A DNA stretch of 64,000 bases from Pseudoxanthobacter soli DSM 19599 (GTDB lineage: Bacteria > Pseudomonadota > Alphaproteobacteria > Rhizobiales > Segnochrobactraceae). The stretch is from contig NZ_FRXO01000010.1 in NCBI RefSeq assembly GCF_900148505.1, positions 62,001 to 126,000 of the forward strand, in the 5' to 3' direction. Position 1 is the first letter of the stretch. Each line of letters begins with the position of its first letter. Of the stretch, positions 30,336 through 39,938 are shown piece by piece. The notes beneath the pieces were generated by a model. The model saw only the letters and a program-made list of their open reading frames with translations. It had not been told where the DNA came from and searched no databases. The translations under genes and the position numbers were made by a program.

Positions 30336-30683
30336 TCAGGCAAGGTCCGCGCCGAGAACGGCGCGCCAGTGCGCGAGCCGCTCTTTGAGCACGCGGTCGA
30401 CGCTCACGGCCTCGATATCGTCGGGCAGGCGCTCCAGTTCTTCGAAGCTGAAGGCTTCGGCACCATGGGCGTTCCAGGCCGCCTGCATCGCAGGCCGTGT
30501 GCCGCTGCCGTTCGCCAGCGTGAACCACAGGCGATTGCGGATCGCGCCCACATCCGCCGTGCGCCCCACCCAGCACTTCCCTGCCGGCAGGCAACGCACG
30601 GCGTAGATCCCGGCGCGCGACTTGCGCTCCTTGTAGGCGGCAACGGCCGCTCTGCGTTCCTCGTGCTTCATCGTCGTTTCCAT
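30336..30683 (-). CDS. GIY-YIG nuclease family protein
   Basis: Small protein of 115 aa with a degenerate GIY-YIG fold: SRAGIYAVRCLPAGKCWVGRTADV carries GIY and WVG in place of YIG, and RNRLWFTL supplies a candidate catalytic Arg. Typical of a rhizobial group of stand-alone GIY-YIG proteins without known function. Start ATG 30683; ATG 30671 is possible. Divergent from the DUF2239 gene with a shared promoter region, suggesting joint regulation. Confidence 0.8.
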   Translation of the reverse strand: METTMKHEERRAAVAAYKERKSRAGIYAVRCLPAGKCWVGRTADVGAIRNRLWFTLANGSGTRPAMQAAWNAHGAEAFSFEELERLPDDIEAVSVDRVLKERLAHWRAVLGADLA

Positions 30684-30718
30684 CTGGGGCGCAGCGGCGC
30701 CGGTGTCGCAATCCGGCC

Positions 30719-30764
30719 GATATACCCGGGTGATATTGACGAGGCAATTTTTATCCGGATAAAT
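30719..30764. promoter_or_regulatory. Back-to-back promoters with a palindromic operator
   Basis: Plus strand: TTGACG (30736-30741), 17 bp, ATAAAT (30759-30764), toward DUF2239. Minus strand: TTGCCT (30742-30747), 17 bp, TATATC (30719-30724), toward the GIY-YIG gene. A perfect 14-bp palindrome TTTATCCGGATAAA (30750-30763) overlaps the plus -10 and lies just upstream of the minus -35, so a dimeric regulator bound there could control both. Confidence 0.55.
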
Positions 30765-30812
30765 TTATCGCGGTGAGCCCGCCGTTATGATGTCGCCACC
30801 AGGGAGCCGACG

Positions 30813-31427
30813 ATGACCGACCCGCTATCCCGCCCCGCGACCGCGTTCGAGGGCGGCTGTGCTGTCGCCCGGGGCGCGCTGATCGACGTGGCGATGGCGG
30901 TGAAGGCCCGGACGGAAGCGGACCCCGCAGCCACGCCGCTGGTGTTCGACGACGCGACCGGCGCCGTGATCGATCTCGACCTGAGAGGCGGCCGCGATGA
31001 CATCGCGGCGCGGCTTTCCACGGGTGTCGTTCCGGGACAGACGCGAGCCGGCGCGAACGAACCGGGTCCGGCGGGCGGCAAGGGGAGGGGGCGGCCGAAG
31101 CTCGGGGTCGTCGCGCGCGAGGTCACGCTGCTGCCCCGGCAGTGGGAGTGGCTGGCCGCGCAGAAGGGCGGGGCGTCGCAGGCGCTGCGGCGGCTGGTCG
31201 ACGACGCCCGCCGCCGCGATGACGGGCGCGACCGGGCCGCGACCGAGCGGGCCTACCGGTTCATGTCGGCCGCCGCCGGCGATCTGCCCGGTTTCGAAGA
31301 GGCGTCGCGGGCGCTGTTCGCCGGCGACCGCGCCCGGTTCGACGCTTCGACCGCCGGCTGGCCGGCCGATATCCGCATCCACGCGGCGCGGCTGGCGTGG
31401 GACGATCGCGACGGCCCGGCGCGCTGA
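30813..31427 (+). CDS. DUF2239 family protein
   Basis: Protein of 204 aa matching the DUF2239 pattern: N-terminal FEGGCAVARGAL and PLVFDDATGAVIDLDLRG, a central GRGRPKLGVVAREVTLLPRQWEWL motif that resembles a DNA- or protein-binding segment, and C-terminal ALFAGDRARFDAS. No enzymatic residues evident. ATG 30813 follows AGGGAG. Probably soluble; function unknown. Divergent from a GIY-YIG gene with a common operator candidate. Confidence 0.85.
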   Translation: MTDPLSRPATAFEGGCAVARGALIDVAMAVKARTEADPAATPLVFDDATGAVIDLDLRGGRDDIAARLSTGVVPGQTRAGANEPGPAGGKGRGRPKLGVVAREVTLLPRQWEWLAAQKGGASQALRRLVDDARRRDDGRDRAATERAYRFMSAAAGDLPGFEEASRALFAGDRARFDASTAGWPADIRIHAARLAWDDRDGPAR

Positions 31428-31521
31428 CGGCGGCGTCGCGCCCGGTATCGCTCGCGCAGGGGTAAATCGGGGTAGGTCATTGGCCGGGGCAGCGCGACAT
31501 CGGTGGCGCGGAGCCCGGAAA

Positions 31522-31598
31522 TGGTGGGCGGTGAGGGATTCGAACCCCCGACCCTCTGGGTGTAAACCAGATGCTCTAACCAGCTGAGCTAACCGCCC
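31522..31598 (-). tRNA. tRNA-Val (anticodon UAC)
   Basis: Complete 77-nt tRNA with encoded CCA. On the minus strand the acceptor stem is GGGCGGT / ACCGCCC, anticodon stem TCTGG / CCAGA with loop TTTACAC giving anticodon TAC, and T-arm GGGGGTTCGAATCCCTC. Confidence 0.97.
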
Positions 31599-31711
31599 GC
31601 CGAACGCGCCCAGCCCGCGAGGGAAGGGCGCCGCTTCGAACGGATGCAACGGATAGGCATTGATTGGCGTTGATGCAAGGGAAGATCAGACCCCAAAAGG
31701 AGACCGTCACG

Positions 31712-32167
31712 ATGATCAACCGTCGTTCCAAGGCCGCCCTCGCGCTCGCGGCCGGCATCGCCGCTTTCGCCGCCACGTCCGCGACCGTCCTCGCCGACAA
31801 CCCGATGGTGAAGTCGGGCACCGTCAGCATCGACCAGACCCAGTTCGGCCTGATCATCAGCGGGCAGGCCGGCGGCGGCACCCTCGAATACAAGGGCAAG
31901 AGCTATCCCTTCACCATCGGCGGGCTCGGCCTCGGCAGCGTCGGCGTTTCCAACATCAAGGCCTACGGCACGGTCTACGACCTGCACAAGCTATCGGACT
32001 TCGCAGGCGTCTACGGCGCGCTTTCGACCGGCGTCGCCGCCGGCAACAGCGGCGAAGGCCAGATCATGCTGCGCAACGACAAAGGCGTCAGCCTCCGGCT
32101 CGAGACGCGCGAGAAGGGCCTGTCGCTCACCGCCGGCGGCAGCGGCGTCAACATCAGCCTGAAATAA
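31712..32167 (+). CDS. Small exported protein of unknown function
   Basis: Protein of 151 aa with a clear Sec signal peptide (MINRRSKAALALAAGIAAF...VLADNP). The mature part is Gly-rich beta-type sequence: YKGKSYPFTIGGLGLGSVG, NIKAYGTVYDLHKLSDFAG and a C-terminal GSGVNISLK. No Cys and no membrane helix. Similar small periplasmic proteins occur in alpha- and betaproteobacteria as hypothetical proteins. ATG 31712 follows AAAAGGAG. It stands alone between tRNA-Val and rpsB, with a terminator after it. Confidence 0.75.
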   Translation: MINRRSKAALALAAGIAAFAATSATVLADNPMVKSGTVSIDQTQFGLIISGQAGGGTLEYKGKSYPFTIGGLGLGSVGVSNIKAYGTVYDLHKLSDFAGVYGALSTGVAAGNSGEGQIMLRNDKGVSLRLETREKGLSLTAGGSGVNISLK

Positions 32168-32192
32168 CCGCGGCACCCCCATCGGGCCTGCC

Positions 32193-32258
32193 GGCGCCGG
32201 AGCGGGCGGGGCAGGGGCCGCAAGGCTCCGCCCGTCCGGTCCGGCGCCTTGCTTTTTT
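32193..32258 (+). terminator. Terminator after small exported protein
   Basis: Outer stem GGCGCCGGA / TCCGGCGCC with inner complementary GCGGGCGG / CCGCCCG, followed by TTGCTTTTTT. Confidence 0.75.
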
Positions 32259-32392
32259 CCGGCGTCGGGCTTATAGGAGCGCCCATTCCACACGTGGGGT
32301 TCAGGTCGTCCGGCTCGTCCGGAGGCCATCCGGTGCTCGATAAGAGCTCTCACACCCCACGGAGGCCAACCGGAAAAATGGAGACAAGAGCC

Positions 32393-33181
32393 ATGGCTCT
32401 TCCCGATTTCACCATGCGCCAGCTGCTCGAGGCCGGCGTGCACTTCGGTCACCAGACCCACCGCTGGAACCCGAAGATGGCCCCCTTCCTGTTCGGGGTC
32501 CGCAACAACGTTCACATCATCGATCTCGCCCAGTCGGTGCCGCTGCTGCACCAGGCGCTGAAGGCGGTGAGCGACACGGTCGCCAACGGCGGCCGCGTGC
32601 TGCTCGTCGGCACCAAGCGCCAGGCCCAGGAGGCGGTTGCCGATTCCGCCCGCCGTTCGGCGCAGTATTTCGTCAACGCCCGCTGGCTCGGCGGCATGCT
32701 GACCAACTGGAAGACCATCTCGCTGTCGATCCAGCGCCTGCGCAAGCTCGAGGAGCTGCTCGGCGGCGACCAGCAGGGTCTGACCAAGAAGGAGCGCCTC
32801 AACCTCAGCCGCGAGCTGGAGAAGCTTGAGCGCAACCTCGGCGGCATCAAGGACATGGGCGGCGTGCCCGACCTGATCTTCGTCATCGACACCAACCGCG
32901 AGAAGATCGCGATCGAGGAAGCCCGTCGTCTGGGCATCCCGGTGGTGGCGATCCTCGATTCCAACTGCGATCCGGACGGCATCACCTATCCGATCCCGGG
33001 CAACGACGACGCCGGCCGCGCGATCACGCTTTATTGCGACCTGATCGCCCGCGCCGCCATCGACGGTCTGGTGCGGTCGCAGGGCTCGCTCGGCGTCGAC
33101 ATCGGCGCGGCCGAGGACCTGGTCGAGGAGCCGGCGCTCGCCGAGGCTCCGGCCGAGGAAGCCGAAGCAGCCGCGGAGTGA
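32393..33181 (+). CDS. rpsB: 30S ribosomal protein S2
   Basis: S2 of 262 aa: [22 protein letters not shown] start, [25 protein letters not shown] and [20 protein letters not shown] motifs. An acidic Ala/Glu tail ([11 protein letters not shown]) ends the protein. ATG 32393 chosen; ATG 32378 would add METRA. First gene of the rpsB-tsf-pyrH-frr block. Confidence 0.98.
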   Translation: MALPDFTMRQLLEAGVHFGHQTHRWNPKMAPFLFGVRNNVHIIDLAQSVPLLHQALKAVSDTVANGGRVLLVGTKRQAQEAVADSARRSAQYFVNARWLGGMLTNWKTISLSIQRLRKLEELLGGDQQGLTKKERLNLSRELEKLERNLGGIKDMGGVPDLIFVIDTNREKIAIEEARRLGIPVVAILDSNCDPDGITYPIPGNDDAGRAITLYCDLIARAAIDGLVRSQGSLGVDIGAAEDLVEEPALAEAPAEEAEAAAE

Positions 33182-33254
33182 GGTGCCGGCGGCCGGGCTC
33201 CGGGTCTCACCGGAACGCGCCGGCCGCACGATCCCCGCTTCGCGCAACGGAAAG

Positions 33255-33287
33255 AGCGCGCTTCGGCATCTCTGCCGCGGCGCGCTT
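33255..33287 (+). terminator. Hairpin between rpsB and tsf
   Basis: Two-level stem AGCGCGC-tt-CGGCA-tctc-TGCCG-cg-GCGCGCT followed by TGCGTTTG. It may attenuate transcription between rpsB and tsf, so that the two are differently expressed. Confidence 0.5.
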
Positions 33288-33440
33288 GCGTTTGACCGGG
33301 CCTTTCCGGTCTGGCGGCCCGCTCCAGCCGGGCAGATCGACGATGCTGGAACGAGTTCCCACGGCCCGCTGCGATATGAACGACATGGTCGCGGCTTAGG
33401 GTCGATACGATAGACGCCAACATTTCGAACGAGGCAATCG

Positions 33441-34364
33441 ATGAGCATTTCCGCCCAGATGGTGAAGGAGCTCCGCGAGAAGACGGGCGCGGGCATGATG
33501 GACTGCAAGGCGGCCCTCATTGAAAGCGCCGGCGAGATGGAGGCCGCGGTCGACTGGCTGCGCAAGAAGGGCCTGTCCAAGGCCGCCAAGAAGGCCGGCC
33601 GTGTTGCCGCCGAAGGCCTGATCGGCGTCGCCTCCGCCGGCACGTCCGCCGCGGTGGTCGAGGTCAACTCCGAGACCGACTTTGTCGCCCGCAACGAGCA
33701 GTTCCAGTCGATCGTGCGCACCATCGCCGGCGTCGCCCTCGAGGCGCACGGCGACCGTGACCGCACCGCCGCCGCGACCTTCCCGGGCAAGTCCCACTCG
33801 GTCGATGAGGAACTGCGCGAGGCGATCGCCACCATCGGCGAGAACATGTCGCTGCGCCGCACGACCGCCCTCAAGGTCAGCGACGGCGTCGTCGCCACCT
33901 ACATCCACAGCGCGGTGGCCGACGGCCTAGGCAAGATCGGCGTGCTGGTCGCCCTCGAGTCGACCGGCGACAAGGCCGCGCTGACCGAGCTCGGCCGCAA
34001 GGTGGCGATGCATGTCGCCGCCACGAGCCCGCTCGGCCTCGCCGCCGAGGACATCAGCGACGATGTCGTCGCCCGCGAGCGCAACGTCTATGCCGACCAG
34101 GCCCGCCAGTCCGGCAAGCCCGAGAACATCATCGAGAAGATGGTCGAGGGCCGGATGCGCAAGTTCTACGAGGAAGTCACCCTGCTGAAGCAGGCCTTCG
34201 TGCTCGACCCGGAGAAGACGGTGGAAGCCGCCGTCGCCGAGGCCGGAAAGGCCATGGGCGCTGCGGTGAAGGTGACGGGCTTCGTGCGCTACGCCCTCGG
34301 CGAAGGCATCGAGAAGGAGACCTCGGACTTCGCCGCCGAGGTCGCTGCCGCGGCCGCCGGCTGA
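33441..34364 (+). CDS. tsf: Elongation factor Ts
   Basis: EF-Ts of 307 aa, guanine-exchange factor for EF-Tu. N-terminal UBA-like domain [19 protein letters not shown], the core [10 protein letters not shown] contact motif and the C-terminal coiled module are all present. ATG 33441 follows GAGGCAATCG. Strong terminator 12 bp after the stop. Confidence 0.98.
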   Translation: MSISAQMVKELREKTGAGMMDCKAALIESAGEMEAAVDWLRKKGLSKAAKKAGRVAAEGLIGVASAGTSAAVVEVNSETDFVARNEQFQSIVRTIAGVALEAHGDRDRTAAATFPGKSHSVDEELREAIATIGENMSLRRTTALKVSDGVVATYIHSAVADGLGKIGVLVALESTGDKAALTELGRKVAMHVAATSPLGLAAEDISDDVVARERNVYADQARQSGKPENIIEKMVEGRMRKFYEEVTLLKQAFVLDPEKTVEAAVAEAGKAMGAAVKVTGFVRYALGEGIEKETSDFAAEVAAAAAG

Positions 34365-34376
34365 TCGAAAATTATC

Positions 34377-34413
34377 CCGGGCGGCGGTCGTCATGACCGC
34401 CGCCCGGTTTTTA
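34377..34413 (+). terminator. tsf terminator
   Basis: Long stem CCGGGCGGCGGTC / GACCGCCGCCCGG with a short loop, followed by TTTTTATT. The best rho-independent terminator in the window. Confidence 0.9.
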
Positions 34414-34699
34414 TTGCGGCATCCGCCGCCGCTCGCACCGGACCGGTGCCGTGGCGAGGCGGGGCCCCCCGATCGGCATCGGGCCTGCCGTCCGTCGCGT
34501 TCTCCCGTCTCGACCGTCCCGGCCATCGTCGTTGCGCAGCGTGTTGTCGCGCCCGGCGGCGCGGCGTGTGGGGCTGCTTGCGGCTACAGCGGCTGTTCGC
34601 GACCCGGCGTCGCGCGGCGGTTCCTTCCGAAGCGGCGGGAACGGAGCGGGCCCGCACGGGTGCGGCGCACGCGTCAGCGCCCGGTTCACCTGCATTCCC

Positions 34700-34813
34700 C
34701 GAGCATGTCCCGTTGAGATTGAACCGATCTGAACGGCAAGGATATGCTCAAGATTTTGAATCTGCAGCGATTTCTTGTCGATCCGAGGATTCCATCGGAT
34801 CGGAAGGCGCTCT
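34700..34813 (-). repeat. Dispersed palindromic repeat, copy 5 (reverse)
   Basis: Inverted, near full-length copy. The long inverted repeat comes first (GAGCATGTCCCGTT / AACGGCAAGGATATGCTC, imperfect), then TTGAATCTGCAGCGATTTC and hairpin arms GATCCGA / TCGGATC, ending GGAAGGCGCTCT. It lies 132 bp before pyrH. Confidence 0.85.
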
Positions 34814-34945
34814 CAGCGCGCCCCCGGTCGGCGCCGATCGTCCGATCGAAGCGGGAGCGCCCGTAGATCAATCGACCGGAACCGGCTTGCGCTTCGTGAA
34901 GCGCGCGCGGGATCCGAACCCGAGCACCGAGAGGATGAAAGCGAC

Positions 34946-35677
34946 ATGAGCACCGAACCCAAGCCGGATCTGCGCTGGAAGCGAGTGTTGCTGAAGGTCT
35001 CGGGTGAAGCCCTGATGGGCGACCAGGGCTTCGGCATCGACACGCGCACGCTCGACCGGATTGCCGACGAGGTCGCCCAGGCGGTCGCCATCGGCGCCCG
35101 GATCGGGCTCGTCGTGGGCGGCGGCAATTTCGTGCGCGGCGCGCGCATCGCCGCGGGCGGCGTCAACCGCGTCGCCGGCGACCACATGGGCATGCTCGCC
35201 ACCGTCATGAACTGCCTTGCGCTGCACGACGCGCTGACCCGCCGCGGCGTCGATGCGCGCGTGGTCTCCGCCCTGACCGTTCCGGCGGTTTGCGACACCT
35301 TCACCCAGCGCGGCGCCCAGGAGCACATGGATGCCGGCCGCGTGGTGCTGTTCGCCGGCGGCACCGGCAACCCGTTCTTCACCACCGATTCCGGCGCGGC
35401 GCTGCGGGCGGCGGAGATGGGCTGCGACGCGCTGCTGAAGGGCACCAATGTCGACGGCGTCTATTCCGCCGACCCGAAGCGCGATCCGAACGCGGTGCGT
35501 TACGAGCGGTTGACCCATCAGGAGGTGCTCGCGCGCGACCTTGCGGTGATGGACGCCGCCGCAATCGCACTTGCCCGCGATAACGCCATTCCTGTAATCG
35601 TGTTTTCGATCCAGCAGCCGGGAGCCTTCATCGAGGTTCTCTGCGGCCGGGGCCGGGCGACGATCGTCGACGGCTGA
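34946..35677 (+). CDS. pyrH: UMP kinase
   Basis: Bacterial UMP kinase of 243 aa, amino-acid-kinase fold: [25 protein letters not shown] and [15 protein letters not shown], with [16 protein letters not shown] in the ATP site. Phosphorylates UMP to UDP. ATG 34946 chosen; an earlier in-frame ATG at 34775 lies inside a repeat copy. Followed 98 bp later by frr, the usual pair. Confidence 0.97.
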   Translation: MSTEPKPDLRWKRVLLKVSGEALMGDQGFGIDTRTLDRIADEVAQAVAIGARIGLVVGGGNFVRGARIAAGGVNRVAGDHMGMLATVMNCLALHDALTRRGVDARVVSALTVPAVCDTFTQRGAQEHMDAGRVVLFAGGTGNPFFTTDSGAALRAAEMGCDALLKGTNVDGVYSADPKRDPNAVRYERLTHQEVLARDLAVMDAAAIALARDNAIPVIVFSIQQPGAFIEVLCGRGRATIVDG

Positions 35678-35775
35678 GCGTTTGCCGGCGTGTGGCCGGC
35701 ATCGGATTTCCAGCCCGGTGGCGCGGGTGCCGTAACGGCGCCGCCACGGGGCGGCAGGACAGGTGAGGATATGTC

Positions 35776-36339
35776 ATGGCCAACGACGCACTCGATCTCG
35801 CGGGTATCAAGCGGCGGATGCAGGGCGCGGTCGACGTTCTGAAGAACGAACTGTCGGGGCTGCGCACCGGCCGGGCATCGGCCAGCCTGCTCGATCCGAT
35901 CGTGGTCGACGTCTACGGCAGCTCCATGCCGCTCAACCAGCTCGCGACCGTCAGCGTGCCCGAAGCGCGCCTGATCAGCGTTCAGGTGTGGGACCGTTCC
36001 ACCGCCGGCGCCGTCGAGCGTGCGATCCGTGAATCGAGCCTCGGGCTCAATCCGGTGGTCGAAGGCACTTCGATGCGGATTCCGATCCCCGAGCTCAATG
36101 CCGAGCGCCGCCAGGAACTCATCAAGGTCGCGCACAAGTACGCCGAGGCTGCCCGCGTCTCGATCCGCCACGTGCGGCGGGACGGCATGGAAAGCCTGAA
36201 GAAGCTCGAGAAGGATGGCGCCGTGGGCCAGGACGAGCAGCGCGTGCTCTCCGACAAGGTCCAGAAGCTGACGGACGAGTCGATCACCGACGTCGACCAG
36301 CTGCTCGCCCACAAGGAGAAGGAGATCGCGCAGGTCTGA
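35776..36339 (+). CDS. frr: Ribosome recycling factor
   Basis: RRF of 187 aa, standard length: [20 protein letters not shown] start, [13 protein letters not shown], and helical C-terminus [17 protein letters not shown]. Splits post-termination ribosomes together with EF-G. Confidence 0.97.
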   Translation: MANDALDLAGIKRRMQGAVDVLKNELSGLRTGRASASLLDPIVVDVYGSSMPLNQLATVSVPEARLISVQVWDRSTAGAVERAIRESSLGLNPVVEGTSMRIPIPELNAERRQELIKVAHKYAEAARVSIRHVRRDGMESLKKLEKDGAVGQDEQRVLSDKVQKLTDESITDVDQLLAHKEKEIAQV

Positions 36340-36503
36340 TCCTGCGCGCGCTCCGGTTTGAAGTCACGACGTTTCCGATCGGCTGCGGGGCAGGGGCGGT
36401 GCCTGCGCTGGACGGAAGCGCAGAGGCGGCGCACGAATGGTCGTGGGCGCCGGAACGGATTGCGGGGCGATCCCGTCGGCACGGAATTCGGGAGGGACAG
36501 CCT

Positions 36504-37277
36504 TTGACGCGGATGCCCGGCGCCGCTGCGGCCGCCATCGCAGGCGCGGACTTCGGTCCTGCCGTCGTGCCCTGCCACGTCGCCATCATCATGGATGGCA
36601 ACGGGCGTTGGGCAAACGCCCAGGGCCTGCCCCGCATCGAAGGTCATCGCCAGGGGGTGGAGACGGTGCGCCGCACCGTGCGCCATGCGCGCAAGCGCGG
36701 CATCCGCTTCCTCACGCTGTTCAGCTTCTCCTCCGAGAACTGGTCGCGTCCGAAGGAGGAGGTCACCTTCCTGCTCGGCCTTCTCAAGATGTTCATTCGC
36801 CGCGATCTCGCCGAACTCGACAGCGCCAATGTGCGCGTCCGCGTCGTGGGCGAGCGTGAGGGCCTCGGCGAGGAACTCTGTGCGCTCCTGGACGAGGCCG
36901 AGGCGACGACGCGTTCCAATACTGGCCTGACCCTCGTCATCGCGTTCAACTATGGCGCACGAAACGAGATCGTCCGCGCGGCGCGCGCGCTCGCGGCGGC
37001 GGTCGCGGCCGGTGAACTCGCGATCGGCGACATCGACGAAGCCGCCATCGCCGCCCGCCTCGACACCGCCGAAATTCCCGACCCCGACCTCGTGATCCGC
37101 ACCAGCGGCGAGATGCGGCTGTCGAATTTCCTGCTGTGGCAGGCCGCTTATTCGGAACTTGTTTTCGACGCCGTGCATTGGCCTGAGTTCGACGACGCGG
37201 CGTTCGACCGCGCACTCGAGGAGTTCGCAGCACGCGACCGGCGTTTCGGCGGCTTGTCCGTCCGGGCCGGCGCGTGA
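36504..37277 (+). CDS. uppS: Undecaprenyl (polyprenyl) diphosphate synthase
   Basis: Cis-prenyltransferase of about 257 aa making the C55 lipid carrier precursor for peptidoglycan and O-antigen. Signature [14 protein letters not shown] with catalytic Asp31, [13 protein letters not shown], and [15 protein letters not shown]. The start is decided by spacing: GGGAGGG at 36489-36495 sits 8 bp before TTG 36504 but 17 bp before ATG 36513, so TTG is preferred. It overlaps cdsA by 4 bp. Confidence 0.95.
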   Translation: MTRMPGAAAAAIAGADFGPAVVPCHVAIIMDGNGRWANAQGLPRIEGHRQGVETVRRTVRHARKRGIRFLTLFSFSSENWSRPKEEVTFLLGLLKMFIRRDLAELDSANVRVRVVGEREGLGEELCALLDEAEATTRSNTGLTLVIAFNYGARNEIVRAARALAAAVAAGELAIGDIDEAAIAARLDTAEIPDPDLVIRTSGEMRLSNFLLWQAAYSELVFDAVHWPEFDDAAFDRALEEFAARDRRFGGLSVRAGA

Positions 37278-38305
37278 GCCGCACGGAGCAGCGCATCATG
37301 CCCACGGTCCGCACCGACGCGGGCATACCCGGCCGCAACGCCAAGAAGGGCGCGGCTGGCAAGAATCGCTCTGCGGGCAAGAACAGGTCTGCGGGCAAGA
37401 ATGGCGCGGCTGATAAGAATGGCGCGACGGGAAAGTCCGCAGGCCGCGGCGGACGCAACGGCCGCGGCCGTGAGCTGGTGCTGCGGATCCTGTCCTCCCT
37501 CGCCCTCGGCCCGCTCACCCTCGTCCTGATCTGGTTTGGCGGCCTCGGCTTCGATCTCCTGATCGCCTGCCTCGCCGTGGTGGTGTGGGTGGAGTGGGTG
37601 ACGATGGTCGCCGGCGGACGCGAGCGGGCTGGCGTCGCGCTCGGCGCGGTGGTGCTCGTTGCCGCTGCGGCCACCCTGGTCTTCGTCGGCCCTCTGCAGG
37701 CCGGTATCGTGATCGTCGCCGGCGCTGCTGCCGCGGCAGGGTTGTTCGCGCTGCGGGCGGGGGCGCATCGCCGCCGCGCCGCGGAAGCCGGGCGCGAGAA
37801 CGCCACGGCCGGGATCGCCGGGCTGCTCGCCGGCTTCGGAATGCTCTATGCGGCGCTGCCGCTGGTGTCCCTTATCCTGCTGCGCAGCGATCCAGAGGGC
37901 CGCTTCGCGATCTACTTCCTGTTCCTGGCGGTGTGGGCGACGGATATCGCGGCCTACGCTGGCGGACGGGCGATCGGCGGCCCGAAATTGTGGCCCGCGG
38001 TCTCGCCCAACAAGACCTGGGCCGGGGCGATTTCCGGCGTCGCCGGCGCGGTCATCATCTCTCTCGGGCTGACGCTCGCCTGGGGGCATTCCGTCGGCAT
38101 CGGCACGGCTGCGATCGCCGCGCTGCTTTCGGTCGCGAGCCAGCTTGGCGATCTGGCGGAATCGGCGGCCAAGCGCGGCTTCGGCGTCAAGGACAGCGGT
38201 CATATCCTGCCCGGGCACGGCGGCGTTCTCGACCGTGTTGACGGGCTGATGGCGGCGTCGGTGGTGGCCGCCGCGATCGCACTGCCCCGTCTCATCGCCG
38301 GCTGA
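37274..38305 (+). CDS. cdsA: Phosphatidate cytidylyltransferase
   Basis: Makes CDP-diacylglycerol from phosphatidate and CTP, 343 aa, multi-spanning inner-membrane enzyme. The CDS signature is intact: [18 protein letters not shown] followed by VLDRVDG. Unusual: residues about 23-60 form a Lys/Asn/Ala/Gly-rich extension with repeated AGKN units before the first membrane helix, making the protein longer than the usual ~270-280 aa. GTG 37274 shares GTGA with the uppS stop, which supports coupling; ATG 37298 keeps most of the extension. Confidence 0.93.
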   Translation: MSRTEQRIMPTVRTDAGIPGRNAKKGAAGKNRSAGKNRSAGKNGAADKNGATGKSAGRGGRNGRGRELVLRILSSLALGPLTLVLIWFGGLGFDLLIACLAVVVWVEWVTMVAGGRERAGVALGAVVLVAAAATLVFVGPLQAGIVIVAGAAAAAGLFALRAGAHRRRAAEAGRENATAGIAGLLAGFGMLYAALPLVSLILLRSDPEGRFAIYFLFLAVWATDIAAYAGGRAIGGPKLWPAVSPNKTWAGAISGVAGAVIISLGLTLAWGHSVGIGTAAIAALLSVASQLGDLAESAAKRGFGVKDSGHILPGHGGVLDRVDGLMAASVVAAAIALPRLIAG

Positions 38306-38409
38306 GGGCGGTTCCTCCCCAAACACGCCGCATTGGCGGTGCATCGAAGGCGTCTCGACCCGTCTGCGCCAGTGCGGCTGGTGGAGAAAGGGCCGTGCGT
38401 CTCGGTTCT

Positions 38410-38434
38410 GTGATTTCGCAGCGCGGCAAATCAC
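38410..38434. promoter_or_regulatory. Inverted repeat in cdsA-rseP gap
   Basis: GTGATTT (38410-38416) and AAATCAC (38428-38434), 11-bp spacer. Operator-like or hairpin-forming. The 220-bp gap holds no gene; dxr, often found here in relatives, is absent. Confidence 0.3.
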
Positions 38435-38525
38435 ATTAAGACACGCAGGCATTGGATTATTCTGATGCGCGCGGCGTCCGGCGGGATGCCCGGCGCGGCT
38501 GGCGAAGCAGGAGCGGGTGCGGAAG

Positions 38526-39677
38526 ATGGAGCTGATCGGCGGTCTCGGGGCTGGAATTGTCGGCTACGTCGTGCCTTTCCTGTTCGTGCTCACCATCATC
38601 GTGTTCTTCCATGAACTCGGCCATTTCCTGGTCGCGCGCTGGTGCGGCGTGAAGGTCGATGCCTTCTCGATCGGATTCGGCAAGGAACTCATCGGCCGCA
38701 CGGATTCGAAGGGCACGCGCTGGAAGCTTTCGGCGATCCCGCTCGGCGGCTACGTCAAGTTCGCCGGCGACGAGAACGCCGCGAGCGTGCCGGATCGTGC
38801 CGCCATCGAGGCGATGAGCGACGAGGAACGCCGTACCAGTTTCGCCGCAAAGCCCGTCTGGCAGCGTGCGGCGGTCGTGGCGGCCGGGCCGATCGCGAAC
38901 TTCCTGCTGGCGATCGTCATCTTCGCGGTCCTGCTGTCCGTCTACGGCCGCCCGGTGACGGAAGCCCGCGTCGACGGGCTCGAGCCCGGCGGCGCGGCTC
39001 AGACGGCCGGCTTCGAGATCGGCGACGTCATCGTCGCCATCGACGGGCAGCCGATCGATTCCTTCGGCGGCGTCCAGCGCATCGTCAGCACCTCGGCCGG
39101 CGAGACGCTGGCGGTGATGGTCGAGCGCGGCGGCGAGAAGGTGATGCTGAGCGTCGTGCCGCGCGCGACCGAGATGACCGACCGGTTCGGCAACGTGCAG
39201 CGCATCGGCGTGCTCGGAATCCGCCGCGACGTGTCCGCGGGCGGAATCACCACCCAGACCTATTCCGTTCCCGAGGCTGTGGTCGAGGGCGTGCGCGAGA
39301 CGTGGTTCGTGGTCGACCGCACCGTGGACTATATCGCCAAGGTCGTGACCGGGCGGGAGAAGGCCGATCAGCTCGGCGGCACCATCCGCATGGCGGAGGT
39401 CTCCGGCCAGGTCGCCCGAGAGGGCATGGTGGCGCTGCTCAACCTCGCCGCGGTGTTCTCGGTCAGCATCGGCCTCCTGAATCTGCTGCCGGTGCCGATG
39501 CTGGATGGCGGCCATCTCGCTTATTATGCTATCGAAGCGGTGCGGCGGCGTCCGCTGAGCGCGAAGGCGCAGGACGTGGGCTTCCGAATCGGACTGGCCC
39601 TCGTGCTGCTCCTGATGGTGTTCGCCACCTGGAACGACATCGTTCACCTGACGATGCGTCAGGCGGGCGCCTCCTGA
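38526..39677 (+). CDS. rseP: Site-2 intramembrane zinc protease RseP/MmpA
   Basis: M50 metalloprotease of 383 aa: HELGH at residues 29-33 in the first membrane helix, a periplasmic PDZ domain (GGAAQTAGFEIGDVIVAIDG), and the third metal ligand in NLLPVPMLDGGHL. Cleaves membrane-bound anti-sigma factors or signal remnants. The start is uncertain: ATG 38526 is chosen; GTG 38517 adds MRK and lies closer to AGGAG than is ideal. Confidence 0.95.
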   Translation: MELIGGLGAGIVGYVVPFLFVLTIIVFFHELGHFLVARWCGVKVDAFSIGFGKELIGRTDSKGTRWKLSAIPLGGYVKFAGDENAASVPDRAAIEAMSDEERRTSFAAKPVWQRAAVVAAGPIANFLLAIVIFAVLLSVYGRPVTEARVDGLEPGGAAQTAGFEIGDVIVAIDGQPIDSFGGVQRIVSTSAGETLAVMVERGGEKVMLSVVPRATEMTDRFGNVQRIGVLGIRRDVSAGGITTQTYSVPEAVVEGVRETWFVVDRTVDYIAKVVTGREKADQLGGTIRMAEVSGQVAREGMVALLNLAAVFSVSIGLLNLLPVPMLDGGHLAYYAIEAVRRRPLSAKAQDVGFRIGLALVLLLMVFATWNDIVHLTMRQAGAS

Positions 39678-39938
39678 TACCGATGCCGCGCTCCCCGCGC
39701 GGCGTTTTCCCCAAGGCCGCCGTCCGCCGCCTCCCACGGCCCGCGGCGGCTTTCCGGGGAATTTTATGGCAGCGTGACCGAACGGCAACGCATTGAAGCC
39801 ATTCGTTCACCTTGAACTCGACCTTGTATTGCCTCGGTTTGGAAAGCCTGCGATACCGAGACTTGGCTTATAAGATCGTGGCGTACCATGCCGGTGCGCT
39901 GCTCGTGAGATCCGGATTGAAGAGGGCCGAAAGACCCC

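Larger units (their letters stand above)
34365..34945. other. Intergenic region tsf to pyrH
   Basis: 581 bp: terminator at 34377-34413 and a repeat copy at 34700-34813. The remainder (34414-34699) is G/C-rich with no gene seen. The length of the gap and the terminator argue that pyrH has its own promoter. Confidence 0.6.
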
